Part shown: one piece after another, positions 23,503 through 33,937 of the stretch
Position numbering within the stretch: the stretch's first letter is position 1
Layout: each line of letters starts with the position of its first letter
The notes under the pieces: model-generated
Seen by the model: only the letters and a program-made list of their open reading frames with translations
Database searches by the model: none
Told to the model about the DNA's origin: nothing
Position numbers and translations under genes: made by a program
DNA from: Silene conica
Taxonomy: Eukaryota > Streptophyta > Magnoliopsida > Caryophyllales > Caryophyllaceae
Assembly: GCA_029255685.2 (NCBI GenBank)
Contig: CM055312.2
Span: 70,074,792-70,138,791, forward strand
Direction of reading: 5' to 3'
DNA length: 64,000 nt

Positions 23503-24547
23503 TGACCATCAATTCCACAATGAGCACAAGGCTCCTCCTGTTGAAACATAGCATTAACCGTCTGTTTATTTCCCATGGATTGTGTTGTTTGCATCTCTAC
23601 AATTTTAGCAGTTAGGGCTTCTAATTGAGTTGCAACTACACTATCTGAGCCACTTCCACTAGTAGCTCCCCTCGGGTTTCCATACTCGGCAGTGTGAGTA
23701 GTCATCTCCTCAATAAGCTTCCACGCGGCTTCATCATTCGTGTTATTTTGAAACCTCCCATTTATAGAAGAATCTAGAAGGGCTCTATGATCATCAAACA
23801 ACCCGTTATAAAACTGGTTGCAAAAGAACCACTTCTCAAAGCCATGATGGGGAACATATCGTATCAACTTCTTGAATCGCACCCATGCCTCGTTCAAGTC
23901 CTCAGTGGGAGTTTGCTTGAAACTTGTGATCTGACTTCTCAAGTTATTATTTTTCTATGGAGGGAAGTATCTCCTGTAGAATACAAGAGCCAATGAATTC
24001 CAATCAGTGATGGTCTTCATATCTAGTTCTCGCAGCCACTCTGCTACATCATCTCTCAGAGAGAAAGAAATAACACCTGCTTCACCTGATCCTGAGTTAC
24101 ATCTGCAGTCAAAGGGATAGAACAACATTAAGTAACAAATTTTTCCATGTGTTGTACAGGATTCTCACCAGCTCTTCCGCCAAAGAGATTGCGCTCCACT
24201 AGATTGATGTAGAATGATTTGATTTCAAAAGTTCTTTTATCAGTAGTGGGAAGCTTAAATCCGTTTGGAATAGATCATTCCAAGGTGGGCTCAGAATGAC
24301 TAGCTAAAGTAGACATTTTGAGGATTGAAGTAATTTGTTCTGTTTCAAAAAATGAAATGTCCTCGTCAAATGACAGATTTTCTAAAGTAGTAGTTGATTG
24401 CTCTGCGTCTCTTTCAAGTATACTCAAGTCTTCTACTTGACCAACTTCTCTGTTATGCTTTTGTCTGTACCGAGATCTCCTCTCAGGTTCTGAATTCGGT
24501 GTAAAGTGTTTAGACCTGTTCGACCTGGATATACACGAAACTAACAA
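23230..24547 (-). pseudogene. Athila-type gag of element A
   Basis: The minus-strand gag is in pieces. An N-terminal part (24275-24547) is followed after frame breaks by the retrotransposon gag domain (23295-23942), which has FKQTPTEDLNEAWVRFKKL and VPHHGFEKWFFCNQFYNGL, and a zinc knuckle-like CAHCGIDGHGATEC. These strings closely parallel the intact gag at 59031-61901. Frameshifts and stops lie at about 23943-24270, and the protein is cut off to the left near 23230. No pol is present. Confidence 0.85.
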
Positions 24548-24631
24548 GAAAAGAGTGAGAACGGTCTCAAGGAACTGGAGTCCCTTGAGATAAAAGACAC
24601 AATTAACAAAAACAAACAGAAAATGGTTGCC

Positions 24632-24649
24632 TTCCCGGCAACGGCGCCA
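24632..24649 (-). promoter_or_regulatory. Primer binding site, tRNA-Asp (element A)
   Basis: On the minus strand it reads TGGCGCCGTTGCCGGGAA, one base off the tRNA-Asp complement, four bases after the LTR end. Confidence 0.8.
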
Positions 24650-24653
24650 AATT

Positions 24654-26544
24654 TGATAAGGCTAAAGTCGTATCATCTATATCAAAGTAAAACTATCTCA
24701 ATGCTAACATAATAGCTAGCGGTAAGACATGTATCGAATCTACACCTGATCATGGGTCGAGCTTGGTCGGGCTCGTGCTAAATAAACGGCCCAAATACAC
24801 GGGCCGGGCCGGGCCAGAAAGGTGGACCAATTTTTTTGGCCCAAGCCCATATATGTTCGGGCTATAATGGGCCTCGGGCCAAAATGGGCCAAAATAATAC
24901 AATACGAAACAATTAACAAAATGGATATGTGAACAAACTATTAGCAACGAAATAAAATTTGCAAGTCTTAGGTGTTTGACTTCGACTCTTTTGGTAGGAG
25001 AACAATCCCATAGTACCATACATAACTTATGACTTGACAAAAACTTAGTAGTACCCTAACTAACTAACTAACTAAAGGTGTACGATATAAATATAAAAAT
25101 ATCCGCAAAGTTGATAATTCAATGCATTAGTGATATTAAATTATTAGTGTGATATGATATACGATTCCAACTTTTGAATTTTTTTTTTTTAAAAAATAAT
25201 TTCGAGTCGGGCCGGGCCAAAAATCGGGCCTTTAGGTTGGCCCAAACCCAGCCCTATATTTATATCGGGCTTATTTTGAGTCGGGCCACGGGCTTTTGGG
25301 CCAAAATATTAGGCCCAAACCCAAGAAAAAAATTGGGTCGGGCCATCGGGCCTGGGCCATTTGATCAGCTCTAATCGAATCCACAGGGAGGTGGTAATAA
25401 TCAGTTTGCTAAAATTAATAAAGTATAAAAGTAACAGTTTAAGGGGGGTTTTGGTTTGTTTGTTTGTCTAACAACTAGAAGGCAAGTGAAAGAAATATGT
25501 ATAACAATGATATTAAAAGTCTAGGAATTTTGGGTCACCAAGTATATTTTATGGGGATTCTTAATTAGTCACTAGTTCAATCGAATCATCCAAGGTCACA
25601 AGATTGATCAATACTATTGTGCTCTTTAGATTAAAACTAACATGCGGTCGCTATTATTAGAACCAACCTATTTGATTATCGTAGCCTATATTAATTCTAA
25701 CTCGAACAGTGAAAGTATTATTCACTACACTAATTATCAATTCAGGCCTAAATCAATTAATTAGAAGAAGAACAATAATCAAACAATGATCCATATGATT
25801 TTGCTAGCAACCAATTAATATTCCCCTTTCTAATATACTCGGATTCTCTTCATCCTAGATTGAGAGTTTAGCTACTCATATTGATTCTAACAATAACAAT
25901 GAATGTTATGATTGAAAACATGATTAAAGATAAGAAACAACAACAATGGATTGAAAGCATAAAAGAATAATGAATTAAAATAGAGAAGAAAGATTAATCC
26001 TGTAATAATCAACAAAGAATTAAGAACAAATTCTAAAGGAAAAATCTGAAAAGCAATGGAGGAATAGCTAGATCTAGAGTAATATGTAAAAACAATAGCA
26101 AAATTAGGTTATCTCGACATCATAGAGGTATGGCACGACCCTCTCTTTATAAAAATAAGAAAAGTCGAAAATAGAAAAACCGCGAAAAATTCCCAGCGTC
26201 GGGGTCCTCGATTGAGGACATCACTTCCTCGATCGAGGACATTACTCCCTCGATCAAGGGACAAGGGGTCTCGGTAGTAGCCCAATATTCAGCTTTCATT
26301 CGTCAATTCTTCTCCAAACTTCCTAAAATCTCTTAGGGTCTTCTTATACTCCGTCTTGTTCGACTCCATAATGCCTTAGTTCTTTCACTTGTTCCGCAAA
26401 TGCACTCATCCTGCATTAGAACATAAAAAGGCAGAAGTATCGACAATTTCACAAAACGGTACACAAAATGTCATATAATAAGCATAAACCGTCTCAAAAG
26501 CATCTAAGGGGAGGCATAAAAGTGCATATAAATATGACTCATCA
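24654..26544 (-). mobile_element. 5' LTR of Athila-type element A
   Basis: On the minus strand it begins TGATGAGTCATATTTATATG at 26544 and ends with TTATCA at 24654. It is 1891 bp including the hAT insertion and about 1.25 kb without it. 26205-26265 has three copies of a CCTCGATCGAGG-type palindrome. It shares its start and end with LTR B but not most of the interior. Confidence 0.8.
24741..25373. mobile_element. Non-autonomous hAT element
   Basis: An 8-bp target duplication ATCGAATC flanks it (24733-24740 and 25374-25381). The ends TACACCTGATCA and TGATCAGCTCTA form a 12-bp inverted repeat with two mismatches. Both subterminal parts are full of GGGCC, GGCCC and TCGGGCC, while the centre is AT-rich. 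There is no transposase; the 8-bp duplication places it with hAT. Confidence 0.9.
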
Positions 26545-27550
26545 GTGCTTTAAATTATATATTAAAAAACCAACTTTATATATTAGTCTATACCATAACC
26601 TTATTTATCGTCTTTACCAACTTATTTTTTAATTGATCTATTAAATCGTTTATCATCATTCCAACTTCTTGATAACTTGATAATTTACTTATTAGTTTAA
26701 CGAACTACTCATTAACTCACCAAATAGTATATAAAGCTAACTAATATTCATCAAATCTTCATTATCATTTCATGCTTCATCAATGAGGATTTTAATAATA
26801 ATTAATGCTTAATAAAGATGATCTGTGAGGCTTCTCATACATAATGGTGATAAAACATTAATAAACCAAAATAAATGTCAAAATACAACTGTTTGATAGT
26901 AATAAAGTTAATGAAGAGTTGAAAATGTCATGATCGAGAAGTAAGTAGGAAATTTAGGGGTACAATGTAGAAGTAGAATACAAAAAAAGGTACAATATAG
27001 AAAACCAAAAAATTTAGCGGTACACGGTAGAATATCCCGAAATATTTTGTGGATTTAAAAAATCGTAAAAAGAGGTGTTATAAACTATGTTTTGACCCGT
27101 ATTCTGACCCCTAACTCGATATGTAACCCATATGGTCCGACTAGTATTTGATCTGACCCGCTTGACAGGTTTACTGAGACCTAATAAAATTGATCTAACC
27201 CGAATGACTCAACCCGACTCTCAAAGTCAAGACTGCAAAATGACCCGAACTGAAATTAATCCGACCCCTATATAATACATGCTTTTTTTTTATTATTGCA
27301 TACGGATTATCCATAAAAAACATTATATTAGTTGACCCGAAAATGACCGGATCAAAATAAACCAACCCGATTTGGACTGACCCGAACTCTGGTAAGTCGA
27401 AATGGCCCTAACCGCCGTTTGGCATGTCTAGGTCTACTCAGGTTCCACTTCTGCGGTTCTTACCCAATTCCCCCCTCATTCTTCCATTCAGTCTTCATCC
27501 GACTTAAGGAAGCGCAAAGTTTCTTCTAAATTCCTCAACTCAACCTCTCT
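26545..27550. other. Intergenic region upstream of GrpE
   Basis: No gene. 26545-27060 is AT-rich. 27070-27420 is a degenerate repeat with many TGACCCGA and CCAACCCGA words, like those at 31130-31280 and 17700-18500. Its right end, near CCGCCGTTTGGCATGTCTAG, may be the end of a non-autonomous DNA transposon, but no matching start was found. Confidence 0.45.
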
Positions 27551-27552
27551 TC

Positions 27553-27558
27553 TATATA
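27553..27558 (+). promoter_or_regulatory. Candidate TATA box of GrpE
   Basis: TATATA lies 70 bases before the start codon in an AT-rich, CT-preceded context typical of dicot promoters. It is the only good match nearby; the transcription start is not known. Confidence 0.4.
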
Positions 27559-27627
27559 TCAAAAATTTCTTACTTTGCATTTTTGCAATTGTAAATTGTA
27601 GCTTTTACCAAAAAAACAACACCAAAA

Positions 27628-30596
27628 ATGGCTGTTTCTCTATCAAGTAATCATCCCTTCTTATATTTTTCATCTCATGCTACTAAACAACAATCAAATT
27701 CCCACAAAACCATATATTTTCCCTTGAATTTGTCGTCAAAGAATCACAAATTTCCCCCTTTATCAATTACACAAAAATACCCACTATCTTCATATAGTAA
27801 GTATGATCATGGTCATCATGCTTTCAAGTGCTTTGTATCTGCTCAAAATCTGCCTCTTACCACTGTAAGCTTCTCTGTTGTTGATCTCATATTTAAATTT
27901 GTTCCTGGGTTTTGTTTCTCTTCTTGTTTTTGTTGAAAAGTTGGCAACTTTTTTGCAATTGCTTACTTTTATTGCGTGTAGTTTGAGAATCATTATGTTA
28001 GACGAGTAATAATTGTGTACAGTCTTATAATGTGAGACGGTTTTTTATATATGAAAACTCTCATTTATCGATACTCGATAGTAGTAAATGAGTGTTTCAA
28101 CAATGAAGAAGTATCTGACTTTATAAGACGGTCTTATTCTATAATTTGCGTTAAATAATTGTTTCAATTCGCTTGTGAAATATTTGTCTTGGGTGGCATA
28201 TTGACATATGTGTTGAGCACAAGTTCTTGTACGAGATTGTCTTGGGTGTGGGCTGTATTAGATTATTAATATCGAAACTTAATGAATAATTGGGTGATCT
28301 TAGAGTAAGACAGTCTGATTTAAATAACTTTGCTGGTGATGTTACTGAATTTTGTTACTGGTGTTCTGGAGTATTCTATTAAGTAGTATGAAATTGGATC
28401 ATGCTCGCTGGTTATACTTTGAAAACCGGATTCGAATTCGAATTCAGCTGCATGTTGCAGTTGAATATTATTTCGATTACACCAAATGGGTCTATCCTAC
28501 ATTGTGAGATCCCATTTACAAGTTGGTACACAAATTGGTTTAAGCCTTAAGCACGGAATTGTTCTCTTTCATTTTCAAAGAAACCAAATACTTATTATCT
28601 TCTGCTTCTGAATCATAATGGAATAGAACAAAATGGCTCACGACAAATTTCTTTTAATTCTCAAGGTCCACGGAGTAGTTATTTGTTGCAATTCTTAACG
28701 TCGTTTTAATTATGGGTCATTAGAAGAATTAGAACAACTCGTGTGTACCCTGAACATAAGGTAAATTTGCGTACTTTAGATGATTCGGACCCTCGATCCC
28801 GTAAACACTAGGTAGTATCTTCGTCGTAGTATAGAATTGTTTTAGATGTTGAACATTATATGAATATATCTTCAATCCTTGCTCCCTTTTATTATTTTTG
28901 CTGCCAATATTATTAGGTAAAAGAAGAAAAGGAAAAAGGGGTAGCAAAATCTACATATGCTAATATAGAGTCGGGAAGCATTGAAACCCTCACCAGATTC
29001 TATAAGGAAGCTATTTTAGCAGAGGACTACCAGACCATCGCTGAAATAGAGACATCATTTTATCAACTGCAAAACGTGAATAACGAATTGATCGAGAAAA
29101 TCTCAACTATGTCTGATGAGATCACTGCTGGAAAAGCGAGATATATTCGCTTGCAGGCTGACTTCGATAACCTTAGAAGGAGAACAGAAAAGGAGAGGCT
29201 TTCGGTTAGAAGTGATGCACAGGGAGAAGTTATCGAGAGTCTTCTTCCAATGATGGATAATTTTGAGAGAGCAAAGCTGCAACTTAGACCAGAAACTGCT
29301 AGGGAAAAACAAATTGATACAAGTTATCAAGGTATATACAAGCAATTTGTTGAAATTATGAGGAGTTTACGGGTTTCTATCATAGCTACAGTGGGGAAGC
29401 CTTTTGATCCATCAGTAAGTTGTACTCCTACCATGTTGGTTACTTTTGTTCCCTAATAGTTTATTGTTTACAATAATACTTTTGTGATTTGATTTGTTTT
29501 AATTTAGTTAAACACGTGAATAAGATCATGGCCTGTCGTGACAAAGAGCACTTCTGTCTTGTGCAACGGTTAGACTGGGTCTGAACTTTCAGTAGAAAAA
29601 GTTGAATGCTGTAGTTTTTTATTGAGTGGTTGTCCATAAATTCACTAGCCACAAAATTGCACTTCAGTCATGAAACAACACACCAACCACTATGGTGTTC
29701 ACTATTTCAGAAGGCTTTTGCTTAAGTGGCTAGCTTGGTCGCCATATTGGGTATCCTCTTTGGGCTTTGGGATGTTTCTACTTTTGTTGTAGACAAAGCC
29801 ATGTTAATCTGAATTTTTATTTTTATGCTCATACGCATTGAGCCTGCATTTGTGTCACTTACTTCTGTATTAGTCGGAGAACAAGAGTTAGCTCAAGTGG
29901 TAAGAGCTCTCTTACCCCAACCATGAAGTTGGGGGTTCGATTCTCATCCGCGACATAGTGCGCTCATTTGAACCAAAAAAAAAATTTAGCTTATTAGTGA
30001 GCACTGAACTATTAGGACTATAGATTGAGAACTCTGGTTATCAAAATAAATTCAGATGGATAGTAAATCCTTTTGACTCTTACATATGTAATGGATATGT
30101 ATAGAGACCCTGGAAACATATTGTTGTGTTCAGTATCTCACTTCACTCATGCGGAGGAACAAGGTTATTGGATTCACTCGTCCAAGTCGTCCCCTCGGTC
30201 AATACTGAGTCAGTTTGAAGGTGCTTACTTAAAATATATATCACGGACAGTCTATGAGAGTATATATTTCACATTCATAACGAATTATACAACCTTGCAG
30301 AGGAATGTTCTTATTTTGAGGGGTGTGGTTGGGTGAACGGGTGTCTTTAGCACCTCTGTGCAACAAAACTTTCTATGGAATTTATTATTCTAGTGTATGT
30401 ACTTTCTCTTGATGGTTTCAAATTTATTCCGTTGTAGCTCCACGAGGCAATTGCAAGAGAGGAGTCGGAAGAATATAAAGAAGGCATTGTAAGTCAAGAA
30501 CTGAGGCGTGGTTTTATCCTCGGTGACCAGCTTTTGAGACCAGCAATGGTTAAGGTGTCTTCTGGTCCTTCGAGCCTCTTTAGGAAAGTGCTTTAG
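27628..30596 (+). CDS. Chloroplast GrpE, Hsp70 nucleotide-exchange factor
   Basis: Three exons, 27628-27864, 28917-29414 and 30438-30596, all joined in phase 0 at GT-AG introns, give 297 residues. Residues 1 to about 60 are rich in S, T, K and H with few acids, a plastid transit peptide. VKEEKEKG starts exon 2, followed by a long helix (about 95-190) with RYIRLQADFDNLRRRTEKER, the GrpE dimerisation helix. The beta domain near the C-terminus has KPFDPSLHEAIAREES and LLRPAMVKVS, GrpE family hallmarks. GrpE releases ADP from plastid Hsp70. The start codon has a good context (AAAAATGGCT). The frame is intact, so this is the one apparently functional host gene here. Arabidopsis has two plastid paralogues (CGE1, CGE2); I cannot say which this matches. 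Confidence 0.95.
27865..28916 (+). other. GrpE intron 1
   Basis: GTAAGC donor and ATTATTAG acceptor, 1052 bp. It contains a small transposon-like inverted-repeat segment at 28018-28146 (GTGAGACGGT ... ATAAGACGGTCTTATT) similar to one at 42541-42672. No other feature. Confidence 0.85.
28018..28146. repeat. Short dispersed AGACGGTC element
   Basis: It shares GTGAGACGGT, CTCATTTAT, AAATGAGT and ATAAGACGGTCTTATTCTA with 42541-42672 in the same order. It looks like a small MITE-like repeat; the exact ends are unclear. Confidence 0.5.
29415..30437 (+). other. GrpE intron 2
   Basis: GTAAGT donor and TTGTAG acceptor, 1023 bp, holding a SINE at about 29878-29984. No other gene-like feature. Confidence 0.85.
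29878..29984 (+). mobile_element. tRNA-derived SINE in GrpE intron
   Basis: An RNA polymerase III A box (TAGCTCAAGTGG, 29889-29900) and B box (GGTTCGATTC, 29934-29943) stand at tRNA-like spacing, followed by a short unrelated body and an A10 tail (29975-29984). The first 70 bases resemble a tRNA, but the cloverleaf is not intact, so it is a SINE and not a tRNA gene. Target duplications were not identified. Confidence 0.65.
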
Positions 30597-31471
30597 CTAT
30601 TGACATGTATGAACCTTGATCGGCCTCTGGCTTCTAGTTTCATATTTTTGTACCTACTCTCAGTAATGACATAGTTTTACCTTGTTAAAAATTCCTTTGA
30701 CAGTAAACAGTTGGAAATCTAATAATCTGTAGATGAGAACTTGACACACAATCGATGGGAAATCTAATACTGTCATGGGAAGTATTTATGAATTAGCTAT
30801 TGCTATATCCTTGAGTTCTTACAGTACGTACACCTTCCCGTTTTGTGATATCCTGTGTAGTATTTCCCCTTACTCCCATTTTTTACAATTCTGTTTGTCC
30901 TCTTCATCCTGATTTGTAGGTAGACTTGACAAATGGGTTGATCGGCTTGTGTAGAGAGTGTGGTCGCTTCAAGTTAAGTCATTTCAGATTGTTTGGGGTC
31001 CTCTTCAAGTACGTCGTTGTCGGCTTTGCCAGGGTTTTATTTTCTGGAACTTCAATTTTTTGGGAAGATATCAACATATAAGACTAACTTGAGTAAAAAA
31101 GTTTAGATTAGTAGATTATGGCGGGGTGGGTACTCGAATAGTCCATAAGCACCTCTTAAAATATGACTCGATTATTAAATCCAACCTGACCCGATATTTT
31201 AAGGGTCAAAGACCCGTAAATCTTGACCAACGACCTAAAATGACTAAAATCCAAAATAATCCGATAGTTTAGGGTCGAAACATTACTTGACCCATTCGGC
31301 TCGTTTGGGCAATGATTAACCAATAATATTATTAAAATATTAATGTTTTATATCGTATTTGAAATAACAAATAAAATATTTTAATATTTTTATTTAAAAA
31401 TGAATTTTATATAACTTTTATATTATTAAATAATAAAAAAAATGTTTTATTTAAAATATTAATATTTTATG
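30597..31471. other. GrpE 3' UTR and intergenic DNA
   Basis: The first part is the GrpE 3' untranslated region; no clear AATAAA signal was picked. 31090-31300 repeats ACCCGA/GGGTCA words. 31320-31470 is AT-rich with repeated AAAATATTAAT. Confidence 0.45.
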
Positions 31472-31843
31472 TTGGGCCGTGAAGCAGTGTCACATTAATA
31501 AGATGAGTGTGGCAGAGATGCGTATGTTGAGGTGGATGTGCGACTATACAAGGAAAGACCGGTTAAGGAATGAGGTGATTAGAGAGAAGGTAAAAGTGGC
31601 CCCAATAGAGGACAAGATGATGGAAAACCGACTAAGATGGTTTGGTCATGTGAGAAGGAGACCTATGGACGCACCGGTTAGGAGGTTGGAGACCTGGGGT
31701 GCCGAAACGGTTGCTAGGGGTAGGGGGAGACCTAAACAAACTTGAAGAAGAGTGATTGAGCACGATATGAGATTTCTCGGGCTTCAGGAGGGGATGGTGA
31801 TGGAGAGGTCACTATGGAGGGATATGATACATGTGGACTTCTA
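31472..31843 (+). pseudogene. RTE-type LINE, 3' end only
   Basis: The frame reads WAVKQCHINKMSVAEMRMLRWM, then ENRLRWFGHVRRRPMDAPVRR and, after a TGA at 31743, RRVIEHDMRFLGLQEGMVM ending in HVDF-stop at 31843. This is the conserved C-terminal tail of plant RTE-like reverse transcriptases. The RT core is absent: the copy is 5'-truncated and carries a stop. Confidence 0.8.
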
Positions 31844-32516
31844 GGCTTTGATGTTTTTATTAAGTTTTCTAAAAAAAAAATTTATGTTTGGATTTGTTAC
31901 GCTTTTTCCTCCAAAACTCTTATTTTAATTTTTACTTCGTTTCTCAAAATCACTTTAAACTTTATTCTTGATTTATTTTTTTGGGTTTTTATACATGTGA
32001 TAAGTTCGATTTAAAATCTATAAAACCCCTTTGCCTTCCATTTTTAGTTTCACTTCCGTTAGCATCTACCACTGTAGTCTCCTTTGACCCACATTGGTTC
32101 CACCAACAACGCTCCATCCACAGGTCACGACCTCGATAAGTCATGGTAGTCCTAAAGCCGCTAAGTACACGGTTAATCAACAAACCAATAAACCACCACC
32201 CAAATCTCAAAATTTCGGCCACCCACCCACCAAGGCGCCGCCTTTGTTCCGCCGTGGTCAACACACCACCAGGAACTAACCAACCTATGTCCAGGACAGA
32301 CGAGTCAAAACAGGGGCTCGAATTCGTGTAAAGCCCACGGTGCAACAACCCACGAAACACCAGCAAACCGCCCTTCCGCTGTCGGTCAATGATAGTCAAA
32401 CGGAGGTCCGGTCAACCCCTGATGGTGCACGGTCACGACTAGCCTTACGGTGGTTTAAATTGCAAGTAGTACAAAATAATAAAACACGAGTTTATATTAT
32501 GAGACAGTTTTATTGA
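31844..32516. other. Intergenic, no supported gene
   Basis: A T-rich stretch, then 32020-32450 of more balanced composition with proline- and threonine-rich frames in several phases. None has a recognisable domain. The 136-codon minus-strand frame (31989-32399) could be a chance frame. Confidence 0.4.
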
Positions 32517-32525
32517 AATTTTAGA

Positions 32526-33808
32526 GAACGATTTTTTGAACTAGCGCTCAAAAACAAAATAATTGTTCTTTTGGGTTGATTTTGAAAATAATTGTCAAAA
32601 TGGTGTCCACGTAGGCTCGGTTTTTACGAACCTAAAACACGCCATTACAAATGGCGTGTTTATAGTGAAAATCTGAGCCAGACGAAACAATTGGGAAAAT
32701 TTGGAAAAAATAGAACACGCCGATACGAGTGGCGTGTTATAAGAAAGATGTCCGCCATTAGTAATGGCGTGTTTCAACAGTTTTATTTTTATGTTGCTAT
32801 AGAAAATGGAGCAAGCTGAACACGCCATACACAATGGCGTGTTATGGGCTGGAAAATTGATTACTTCGTACTACAATACTATCGCATCTACTCCGTCATA
32901 ATATAGCTTCCCCTGTAATTTATATCTCTGCTTCTAATTCTTCATGTTGTTCTGTTAATCCTTCAATACTTCATGTTGTCCCGAAGCTTTTTGCAACTCT
33001 TTAATTCGACGGCGAAGCCTCTTTTATTAAATGTCTTCCTCGTCTTCACCTTCACTTTTTCGTGCGCTACCGGCCCGTACCAAGTACTCGATAGTATAAG
33101 AGTAAGCAATCATCACCTGTAATGCGCATTTGCATCTGTGGATAAGAAAGATACGGTTGACATGGATTCACCGTGTTTGCAATTTGCGTCATTCCAGGGA
33201 TCTGAATGGGGTATTGAAGAATTTGACAGAAGGAAATAAAGAAGATAGTGAAAGAGGAAATAAAATCCCAATATCACTCGATTCGATGAATAAAGATGCT
33301 TGACAAGACGATTATAGTTGCACAATAGAGAATGTTAGGGTGATAGCTAAGGATACAATAAATAGTGTGCATGGTCTGATAAGAGAGATGGAGGAAAGGA
33401 ACGGTGAGGTCCGAGACCATGGGCAGTTGGAGGCAAAAGGCGGATGGATAAAACCGAGTGAGGGAGCTGTCACACTGAATGTAGATGCTGGGGTTAAGGT
33501 GGGGGTGGGGACGACATTTGGGGGTTGTTTTTCGAGCTGGTGATGGTAAGAGGATGGAGCCAAAGTGTGATGTTGCTTTGCCATTTTGGTGATCAAAACA
33601 AACACGCCATTTCATGTGGCGTGTTTCGACCCCCAATCTTATTTTATTTTTTATACACTATAAACACGCCATTACCAATGGCGTGTTTGTTCCGCATTTT
33701 AGGTTTCAAAAATCCGAGCCTACGTGGACACCATTTTAACAAATATTTTCAAAACCGACCCAAAATGATAAATACTTTACTTTTGAGCATTATTTTAAAA
33801 AATCGTTC
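32526..33808. mobile_element. Mutator-like element copy E1 (Pack-MULE-like)
   Basis: 1283 bp with about 115-bp terminal inverted repeats (GAACGATTTTTT ... TGGTGTCCACGTAGGCTCGG at both ends). Its left flank AATTTTAGA (32517-32525) and right flank CTATTTATA (33809-33817) do not match each other, but each is the reverse complement of a flank of copy E2. Inside are six hairpins of the form AACACGCCAT-N-ATGGCGTGTT and a captured RNase H-like fragment at 33340-33600. There is no transposase gene. Confidence 0.85.
33340..33600 (+). pseudogene. Captured RNase H-domain fragment in MULE E1
   Basis: The frame reads IAKDTINSVHGLIREMEE then GWIKPSEGAVTLNVDAGVKV and GTTFGG. After a one-base slip it gives VFRAGDGKRMEPKCDVALPF. 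WIKP-EG-LNVDAG followed by a G-rich turn and a xFRxxDG pattern is the start of the plant LINE/RVT_3-type RNase H domain. It is truncated and frameshifted. The mirror copy in E2 is at about 34145-34406, minus strand. Confidence 0.5.
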
Positions 33809-33937
33809 CTATTTATATAAGCCTATTCACAAACCTCATTTACATAATTACAATTACACGACTCACATAAAGAGAGGAGAGAAAGAAGGGAGAAAAAATA
33901 AATGGAGCAATTATTGTTTATTGCCTTATCTAAAATT
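33809..33937. other. 129-bp spacer between MULE copies, inverted
   Basis: It starts CTATTTATA and ends TCTAAAATT. These are reverse complements of the outer right flank (TATAAATAG) and the outer left flank (AATTTTAGA). That is the pattern left if the spacer was flipped after both insertions. Confidence 0.85.

Noticed and set aside
27070..27420. A complete DNA transposon upstream of GrpE
   Set aside because: Repeated TGACCCGA words suggest an old element, but no inverted ends or target duplication could be found.
29881..29950. Functional tRNA gene
   Set aside because: Only the two internal promoter boxes fit; the acceptor stem does not pair and an A-tail follows, as in a SINE.
31989..32399. 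A 136-codon minus-strand protein gene
   Set aside because: No domain, no homologous motif recognised, and overlapping frames of similar length in other phases; likely chance.
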